From: Amoebidium appalachense
Lineage: Eukaryota; Ichthyosporea
Assembly (NCBI GenBank): GCA_963693365.1
Contig: CAVNZM010000003.1
Span: 5,394,001 to 5,458,000, forward strand
DNA length: 64,000 bases
Direction: 5' to 3'
Position 1 is the stretch's first letter. Each line of letters opens with the position of its first letter. Below are positions 36,501 to 64,000 of the stretch, piece by piece. The notes beneath the pieces were generated by a model. It was not told the origin of the DNA and made no database searches. It saw nothing but the letters and a program-made list of their open reading frames with translations. Made by a program: the position numbers and the translations under genes.

Positions 36501-37942
36501 GCTGTGTAGGCTTGGACCCCCGGGTGTTTAGGAGTCTCAATCACATAGTCAGTGATGTAGTAGAGACCGTCGAGGGGGGTGAGATCTGTAATAATGTCAC
36601 CATTACGGCTGTAGAGGAACGACGGGTGGTTGTCTGTATCGTCACAATGACCTAGGAGGCCGGCAGCTGATGCCATGGAGGTAGACACGAGGAAAGACGG
36701 TGCCTCGGGTACGTAGTAAGCATTGATGCTGCACGGTGTTGGGTGGCCGTTGTAGTGCAGTGTCATGTTGATGATGCCACGTTGTTTGGCATTGACTGTG
36801 CCGAGGACGTGAATGGGGGTGGGAGGACACGGGGTAAGGGAGGAGAAATACTCCTTGATGGGGCAGATGTGTGCATTACAAGCACTGTCCCAGACGGGGT
36901 CGTTACTGTCAGGTGTGCCGGTGGAGGAGATGAGTGCAAATTTCACACTCTTGTCACCTTTCTCCTGCTTGGCACGACGAGCAACTGTGCAGCCAGGCTC
37001 CGGGCATGCTGTGATGTGGTGGGGCTCATGGCAGTAGGAACACTTCACACTGTTGGTGTTGTGCTGTCGGTTACGGTTGTCCCTGTTACCACGGTGGTAA
37101 GGGGAAGTTGAACGGGGGCCGGGTGACTTGGAGGGAGGACGAGGATCACGGGAACGGGACGGGGAACGGTGAGGTGTATGCTCACGTCGAGGAGTACGGT
37201 TACGGAGGTCACCGGGGGGAAGCACTCTGCTCTGGAGTGCACGGAGGGGACGGTTGTTGACGGTTGCACCTGTGCCTGCGTCGATGAGGCCGGCACGGAT
37301 TTCAGCTCCTCGGATGTCACTGATGAGCATGTTGAAGGACGGGTAGGCCTTGTTGTTCATCCAGTAGTCGGAGCAGAGACGTTCAATGTCGGGGCAGACC
37401 AGGGCTGTGTTCTTCCGGATGTGGAGGAAGAACTTACGTACGACATCCTTGTGCTGGACGGGTTCGTCGAGGCAGGCAAGTGTCGTAGCCAGACGTTGGA
37501 GACGGGTGAGGTATGCTGTGACGTTGGGGTAGTCTCGTAGTTCAAGCTCCTCGGAGGTGACTTGAATCTGGGTGACTCGGGCCTCCTTCTCTGCTACATA
37601 CGCCATACGTAGGTTGTGGAAGACTTCACCACCGTGGACACCGTCTTGCATCCGGCCGGAGTCGTAGAGCTCGGTCGGGTGGACGGACTGGTTGAGGATC
37701 TGGTCGAGGACGTCGGAAGCTTTCTTGTAGGAGTCCTTGGTGGTGTAGCCTAGCCACTGGTTGGCTTCAGCGCCGTCAACCCACTGTGGCCTCTTGATAG
37801 CGTCAACGAATTTCTCGGCAATGGTGGTTCTAATGAACCGGTGAATGAGTGGCTCCCACTCGAAATAATTAAGACGTTTCTCGTCTCGTTTCTCGGACGG
37901 ATTCCATATTGGAAGGTTGATATACGACGGTTTGTCAGTCAT
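33580..37942 (-). CDS. Copia-B gag-pol polyprotein with two frame breaks
   Basis: The ATG at 37942 begins MTDKPSYINLPIWNPSEKRD. Gag carries a zinc knuckle CSYCHEPHHITACPEPGC (one residue shorter than the usual CX2CX4HX4C) near residue 300. Protease has WDSACNAHICP (DSA in place of DSG). Integrase has LWHNRLGHRALSTV, CFGC, WHLDFFEAPCASYGG, FDSGSEFTSKD and HNGVVERKM. RT has GVDYGDTSSPVV, LDVSTAFLNSPLQE, LKKALYGLKQASLAWY and NYVDDVII; RNase H has ECYSDADFANC, SKLQSITATSTTEAELLA and YCDNQSTIAL. Frame breaks of one base lie in C runs near 36395 and 34990. Everything else is open, and the LTRs look identical, so the breaks may be consensus errors. Confidence 0.93.
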
Positions 37943-38018
37943 GATTGAAGCAGTAAGACTGAGAGATTTTCGCGGTTGTAGCGAGATTGTGTGTTAGCGT
38001 GCAAAGGGGCCGTAAACC

Positions 38019-38726
38019 TGTTATTTTGTGTGGGTAAACGGAGAAGCAGAGAGCACAGATGGGTGTTATGTAAAACACAACACAAAGACACACGGGAAAA
38101 ACACAACCGGAGAGGAGGAACGATTTCTGGAACCATAGGAAGTGAATACGACTGCTTGTGATTTATTTCAAGATGAGGTCCCTTTTATACTTGGGAATGT
38201 GAAACGATAAACCAATCAAAAGAATGAAAACTATGAGTGTAAAATATATCGAATAAAATGTCTGTCGACATTTAGAATATAAAACTCAATCCTCTAATGA
38301 AAGAAACTTCTAATAAAAGCACGGAAACATTTAATAAAATGAAACCACTTATGTAACTATTAATTCATAACATATATTTATACATGTTCTTATCATAACA
38401 CGTCTAAATATAATTTTTCCTAATAGTTGAAGAACATAGCACAATGCTACGTCGTGGGAAAGGAATGAGAAAGGAATGTAAGTTACTATATTTGGGAAAA
38501 TACAAACGAGATATGATTGGATGACATATATAGATTTTGACGCAAACGACAATACGTGTGCACGAGCTAAGTATGTCGATACGTACACAGATCTAAGATG
38601 TCGTGTACACGGAAACGGAAAAGAAAGAAAGAAATGAAGAAAGGAAAAGGAAACAAACTACAACAACTAATAAATAAATACCAAACTCAACTTCTAAGTC
38701 TTGCTGAGAATTAAGTGAAGATGACA
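38019..38726 (-). repeat. 5' LTR of Copia-B
   Basis: 708 bp. On the minus strand the internal region after it begins GGTTTACGGCCCC, the primer-binding position shared in form with the other copia elements here. Confidence 0.95.
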
Positions 38727-38731
38727 GTGGA

Positions 38732-40823
38732 TGACAAGACCGGCATGATGTTTGTGTGGGTCCTGAAGGCACGCAGTGACGCGCCTGCCACCCTGGCTGC
38801 CTGGGCCACCAAGATGGAGCGGCAGCACGGCCACAAGGTGCGCATCTACCGCACGGACGGCGCCGGCGAGTTCAAGTCGCGGGCCTTCCAACGTTTCTGC
38901 ATCAGCAAGGGCATTGTGCATCAGATGGTGGTGGCCTATGAGCATGGCCAAAACGGTGTGGCTGAGCGCTACATCTACACGGTGGTGGACAGGGCCCGGG
39001 CCATGATGGCATCTGTGCCGGGCTTCCCCCAAAACCGCTGCCCCGAGACCGTCAGTACGGCGGTGCTGCTGATCAACATGAGCCCCCACAAGGCCGTGTC
39101 TGGCATGACACCCTGGCAGGCATTCTACAACCAGGTGCCTGATGTGTCCTACCTCCGTGCCTATGGCTGCCTGGCCTACCCCGCCATCGCCACGGAGCAG
39201 CGCGGCAACAAGTCGGCACCACGCGCCCAGCGAGGCATTCTGATTGGCTACGGGGAGGAGACCAAGGGCTACCGCATCCTGCTGGTCAACCCCAACGGCA
39301 GTTTCGGTTCAGTGGTCGTGAAGAGGAGTGTGCAGTTCAACGAGGGTGCAACCCTAGTGAAGGGCACGCCCACTGCCCTCAACCCGAGCATGGCCACCAG
39401 CCGGGCTGCACCTGGCCAGACTAGCACAGATGACCCATTTGTTCAGGAGGAGCACACAAGCACGGGTGAGGAGGCATGCAGGGACACCGACCCTGCCAGC
39501 ACTGTGGCCACCACGGCCACAGACACCAGCAACGACTGCAGGAACAGCAGCGACAGCGAGAGCGAAGATGAGGAGCCAGCACATTGTGGGTGCAGGCATA
39601 CTCAAGCGCGTGCGTGTGGATTCGCCGCCCGCCAAATCTGCGCAGCCAGTGGCCAAGCGGGTGCATTTCACCGACAGCAACGTGCCCAGCCACCAACTGC
39701 CTAGGGTGATACGGAGTGGACACGTGTTCAGCACCCAGCAGTACCTGGGCAACGGCAAGGGCACCGTGATTGAGGCCAAGGCGCTGGCCATGACTGCAGC
39801 TGCATCTGCGCTGGTGCACGGCAAGCAGCCCCTGCAGCCTGCACTGCTGGTGTCGGAGGTGCCCATCCCCAACACCTACAAGGAGGCCGTGGTCTCAGAC
39901 CATGCCACCATGTGGACGCAGGCATGTGATGCAGAGATCTAGATGGAGAAGCTGCGGCGCCACGGCACTTATGTGCTGGTGCCACTGCCCGAGTGCCGCC
40001 GTCCATTCAAAAATCGCTGGGTGTATGACGTCAAGCACAACGGCGACAATGAGATGACCAATTTCCGGGCCAGACTGGTGGCCAAGGGGTTCAGCCAACG
40101 TCTTGGTGTGGATTTCACCGACACCTTTGCCCCCCACAGCCAGCCCGACCACCACCAGGTATTTGATCGCCACTGCCGCAGCCCAGGGCCGGCACCTTAG
40201 CCAGTATGATGTAGTGCATTCCTCAATGCTGAGCTCAGCAAGGAAATCTACATGGCTCAGCCCGAGGGGTATGTGGTGCCCGGCCACGAGCACCTTGCCT
40301 GCAGGCTGCACAAGGCCTGCGCCAGGCTGCACGTGCGTGGGGCGACACCTTCACAGCCGGCCTGGCCCAGCTGGGCTTCAAGCAGGCTGCAGCAGACCCC
40401 CTGCCTGTATCTGCGCGGCAAGGGCAAGCACCTGGAGCTGCTGGTGATCCACATCGACGACATGGTGACCAGCACAGCCAGCATGCAGGCAGCCACGAGA
40501 CTGGCCAAGCAGCTGGGCACCATCTTTTCCATCAAGGAGATGCCACTGGCCGACTGCTTCCTAGGGGTGCAGATTGTGATCTGCAGGGAGCTCGGCACCA
40601 TCAAGATCCACCAGGCTGCCTAGTACACTGCACGTGTGTTGGAGAAGTACGGCATGGCTGACAGCAGGGCTGTGAACACACCCATGACCCTCGACAAACT
40701 GAGCAAGGCCCAGTGCCCTGCCACCCCCGAGGAGATCAGCGCCATGGCGCCATATGTGGCGCTGTACCAGGGCATCGTGGGCGGCGTGATGTACCTGGCC
40801 AGCTGGACCCGGGATGCGGTGGT
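38732..40823 (+). pseudogene. Copia-A integrase core and reverse transcriptase, broken
   Basis: Integrase continues past Copia-B: YRTDGAGEFKSRAFQRF (second Asp) and HGQNGVAERY (catalytic Glu) by 38970. RT reads KNRWVYDVKHNGDNEMTNF and LVAKGFSQRLGVDFTDTFA near 40010-40130, then a shift, then LLVIHIDDMVTS (the YVDD box with YV replaced) near 40440-40475, a TAG at 40621, and KYGMADSRAVNTPM to MYLASWTR. RNase H and everything after it are gone. At least four frame breaks make it non-functional. Confidence 0.82.
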
Positions 40824-40894
40824 GCGATCGGAGGATATGTCCAACACTGAACGCCTGCGGAGAATCAACTTCTACAGAGAAACAGACTACCTGA
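40824..40894 (+). pseudogene. Fragment of an AP2-domain gene joined to Copia-A
   Basis: Directly after the truncated RT the sequence encodes RDAVVRSEDMSNTERLRRIN then FYRETDYLT, matching the segment after AP2 unit 2 of the gene at 1-888 (DAAVRSVEMSKTECLWRIN then FYRETDYLT). The last 32 bases are identical in both places. It is followed at 40895 by TGTTGGAATA, an LTR-like start. The fragment is too short to function. Confidence 0.75.
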
Positions 40895-40904
40895 CTGTTG
40901 GAAT

Positions 40905-41893
40905 ACGTCACTACGTATGACAGCAAGAGTCTTGAAGTATGTATGTGTCTTAGCTTTGTTTGTATTCGTGTCTGCTTTCCTTCTTTGCAGTGCTCTCTCC
41001 CTTTTCCCTTTTCTTTCTCTCTCTCTCTCTCTCTCCCCTCTCTCTCTCTCTCTCCCCCCCCCCCCCCCCTGTTGCAGGCCAAAGTGTCTTCCAGGCCAAA
41101 GTGTCGTCATCTCTAATTAAAATCCAGGTCGTCAAATTTGACTGGTCTAGGGGGAATATCGGGCAGGCCAAAATGCACACCCCCCCCCCCCCCACTACCC
41201 TGGGTGACAGGGGGGTCAGAGGGTTTGTGTGTGGTGGGAGAAACACAGTGTGGGCGGGGGGGGGGGGGGGGAATACAAAATCATTGTCTTAACCTTCCCC
41301 CCCCCCCCCCTACTATCCCGGAAACAGGGAGGGAGTGCAGGGGCGCAGGGGGGGTCAGGGTGTGTATATGTGGTTGGAGAAACACAGCGTGTGCACGGAC
41401 CTGCACGGTCTGGCCTAGATGGCAAAATTGTCTCCCCCCCCCCCCCCCCCAGGGAAACAGGGAGGGAGTACATGGGTGGTAAGGTTGCAAATGTAAGGTT
41501 TACGCTGTATTTTATGGACCAGGTGTGTGTGTGTCATTCCCACACACACACACACACACACATCAGTGCCAGCGCATCCAGGCACGACATTATCATACTC
41601 TTTGACAGTGTATAGACTTAGTGTCCAATCATGTTATTGTATCGTGTGTGTGTGCACTGCACACACACTTCAATGTGTCAAACTAAACCACACCCAGACT
41701 TGTTATTGTATCGTGTGTGTATGCACTGCACACACACTTCAACGTGTTGAAATATACTACACAAACAAACTTATACACACATACACAGTGAAGAGCGAGC
41801 AAAGGTTTTGGAGAAAAAAAAACTGAACACCTGTCTTTACCATACCCGTTATAGATACCATTTACTTTTACCATTAACATTTAAGGCGTTCGA
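40905..41893. other. Intergenic, with two local tandem repeats
   Basis: CT runs (41018-41052) lead into degenerate units at 41150-41490 that alternate poly-C, a gggagggagt-rich segment and a gagaaacacagngtg core, period about 140 bp. At 41632-41765 a 69-bp unit (tgttattgtatcgtgtgtgt, then gcactgcacacacac) is duplicated. No exon is supported. Confidence 0.6.
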
Positions 41894-62183
<20,290 letters not shown>

Positions 62184-62244
62184 TCTGCAAAAAAAATAAA
62201 AAAATGAATACGCTTAGTCACAACGCGATTATTATATTATCCGG

Positions 62245-64000
62245 AACATCCACCCCCCAAGCGAATAATATATTCGCTTGGGGTTGTAATCTCGGTGCGA
62301 GTGAATATTATATTCGCTCGCATCCTGATTATCCATCCCCCCAAGCGAATATAATATTCGCTCGCATGCTGATGATCCAACCCCAAGCGAATATAATATT
62401 CGCTCGAATCCTGATGATCTAACCCCAAGCGAATATAATATTCGCTCGAATCCTGATGATCTAACCCCCAAGCGAATATAATATACGCTCGAATCCTGAT
62501 GATCCAACCCCAAGCGAATATAATATTCGCTCGAATCCTGATGATCTAACCCCAAGCGAATATAATATTTGCTCCAATCGATCCGAGCGAATATTATATT
62601 CGCGCGGATCTTGATTATCCAACCAATCGATCCGAGCGAATATTACATTCGCTTGGGGTTGTAATGTCGGTGCGAGTGAATATTATATTCGCTCGCATCC
62701 TGATTATCCATCCCCCCAAGCGAATATAAAATTCGCTCGCATGCTGATGATCCAACCCCCAAGCGAATATAATATTCGCTCGAATCCTGATGATCCAACC
62801 CCCAAGCGAATATAATATTCGCTCCAATCGATCCGAGCGAATATTATATTCGCGCGGATCTTGCAATCGATCCGAGCGAATATTATATTCGCTTGGGGTT
62901 GTAATCAGGGTGCGAGCGAGTATTATATTCGCTCGCATTTATCCATCCCCCCAAGCGACTATAATATTCGCTCGGATCCTGATGATCCAACCCCAAGCGA
63001 ATATACTATTCGCTCGAATCCTGATGATCTAACCCCAAGCGAATATAATATTCGCTCGAATCCTGATGATCTAACCCCCAAGCGAATATAATATACGCTC
63101 GAATCCTGATGATCCAACCCCAAGCGAATATAATATTCGCTCGAATCCTGATGATCTAACCCCAAGCGAATATGATATTCGCTCCAATCGATCCGAGCGA
63201 ATATTATATTCGCGCGGATCATGATTATCCAACCAATCGATCCGAGCGAATATTACATTCGCTTGGGGTTGTAATGTCGGTGCGAGTGAATATTATATTC
63301 GCTCGCATCCTGATTATGCATCCCCCCAAGCGAATATAAAATTCGCTCGCATGCTGATGATCCAACCCCCAAGCGAATATAATATTCGCTCGAATCCTGA
63401 TGATCCAAACCCCAAGCGAATATAATATTCGCTCCAATCGATCCGAGCGAATATTATATTCGCGCGGATCTTGATTATCCAACCAATCGATCTGAGCGAA
63501 TGTTATATTCGCTTGGGGTTGTAATCAGGGTGCGAGCGAGTATTATATTCGCTCGCATCTATCCATCCCCCCAAGCGAATATAATATTCGCTCTGATCCT
63601 GATGATCCAACCCCCAAGCGAATATAATATTCGCTCGCATCCTCATTATCTACCCAATCGAACCGAGCGAATATTATATTCGCTTGGCGATAATATTCGC
63701 TCGCATTTATCCATCCCCCCAAGCGAATATTATATTCGCGCGGATCTTGATTATCCAACCAATCGATCCGAGCGAATATTATATTCGCTTGGGGGTTGTA
63801 ATCATGGAGCGAGCGAATGTTATATTCGCTCGCATCCTGATGATCCAACCCCCAAGCGAATATAATATTCGCTCGCATCCTGATGATCCAACCCCCAAGC
63901 GAATATACTATTCGCTCGAATCCTGATGATCTAACCCCAAGCGAATGTAATATTCGCTCCGATCGATCCGAGCGAATATTATATTCGCGCGGATCTTGAT
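62245..64000. repeat. Palindromic satellite array with about 610-bp higher-order period
   Basis: Dozens of copies of an odd palindrome, consensus GCGAATATAATATTCGC, are spaced by about 25-35 bases of two alternating linker types (tcgaatcctgatgatccaacccca and gcggatcttgattatccaa). Variants such as cgaatataaaattcg (62721 and 63331), gaatattacattcgc (62642 and 63252) and gctccaatcgatccg (62571 and 63181) recur exactly 610 bases apart, showing duplication of a larger block. It continues past the window edge. Frames through it give SEYNIRS-type repeats with no sign of selection. Confidence 0.95.

Larger units (their letters stand above)
32338..38726 (-). mobile_element. Copia-B: complete Ty1/copia element nested in Copia-A
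   Basis: 6389 bp with 708-bp LTRs at both ends that look identical by eye, TG/CA termini, and a perfect 5-bp target duplication GTGGA (32333-32337 and 38727-38731). Both flanks are halves of one Copia-A integrase gene, which fixes the insertion exactly. A poly(C) tract on the sense strand (G on plus, 33531-33574) lies just after the pol stop, and a GAGTGGGGA purine tract directly precedes the 3' LTR at 33046. Confidence 0.96.
24164..40823 (+). mobile_element. Copia-A: old Ty1/copia element with three nested insertions
   Basis: The 5' LTR begins TGTTGGAATA (24164) and ends ctctCA (29887); the internal region starts GGTT like the other copia elements here. Gag with a CCHC knuckle, protease, integrase and RT follow on the plus strand, broken by stops and shifts. 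A LINE (24361-28076) and an inverted-repeat element (28236-29287) sit in the LTR, and Copia-B (32338-38726) sits in integrase. Without these, Copia-A spans about 5.5 kb. RNase H and the 3' LTR are missing: pol homology stops at about 40823 where an AP2-gene fragment begins. Its internal DNA is much more GC-rich than Copia-B to E, so it is a different lineage. Confidence 0.8.

Noticed and set aside
62245-64000. CRISPR-like array.
   Set aside because: Repeats are palindromes with repeated, not unique, linkers, there is a higher-order period, and the context is eukaryotic.

Overview
The window is eukaryotic nuclear DNA. Coding information lies in short exons with GT-AG introns, the introns are packed with (CA)n, (GT)n, poly-G and poly-C tracts, and about half of the sequence is retrotransposon. 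I see no rRNA or tRNA gene, no operon and no CRISPR array. The mix of a multi-AP2-domain protein, an RCC1-repeat protein and a cyclin K/T-like protein would suit an alga or another protist with intron-rich genes. I cannot name the lineage from sequence alone.

Layout. At 1-888 (minus, running off the left edge) is a protein with three AP2/ERF-like domains. 889-8790 is mostly simple repeat, with one short candidate first exon (3050-3173, minus), a poly(C) tract inside an inverted repeat, and a 5'-truncated LINE (5966-8321). 8868 to about 16736 (plus) is an RCC1-repeat gene whose exons join in phase at every junction. 18374-18524 (plus) is a first-exon paralog of the one at 3050-3173. 19992-22838 (plus) is the C-terminal part of a cyclin K/T-like gene, seven exons, all in phase.

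24164-40823 is a nested stack built on an old, GC-rich Ty1/copia element (Copia-A, plus). Its 5' LTR contains a full-length LINE (24361-28076, minus, 8-bp target duplication) and a 1052-bp MULE-like inverted-repeat element (28236-29287, 10-bp target duplication). Its pol contains a full copia element, Copia-B (32338-38726, minus, 5-bp target duplication). The broken 3' end of Copia-A abuts a fragment of an AP2-domain gene.

41894-62183 (minus) reads as one unidentified host gene. Its fourth intron (44025-60447, 16.4 kb) holds a second nest: Copia-C (minus, decayed or badly resolved at its 5' half), Copia-D (plus), and Copia-E (plus, young) inserted in the 5' LTR of Copia-D. From about 62245 to the right edge lies an array of short palindromes with a core of GCGAATATAATATTCGC and a higher-order period of about 610 bp.

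The host genes show no visible functional linkage. AP2 (probable DNA binding), RCC1 (beta-propeller) and cyclin K/T (transcriptional CDK partner) are ordinary nuclear functions. The main interest is the transposon nesting, the way host exons survive around it, the repeat chemistry of the introns, and the palindromic satellite.
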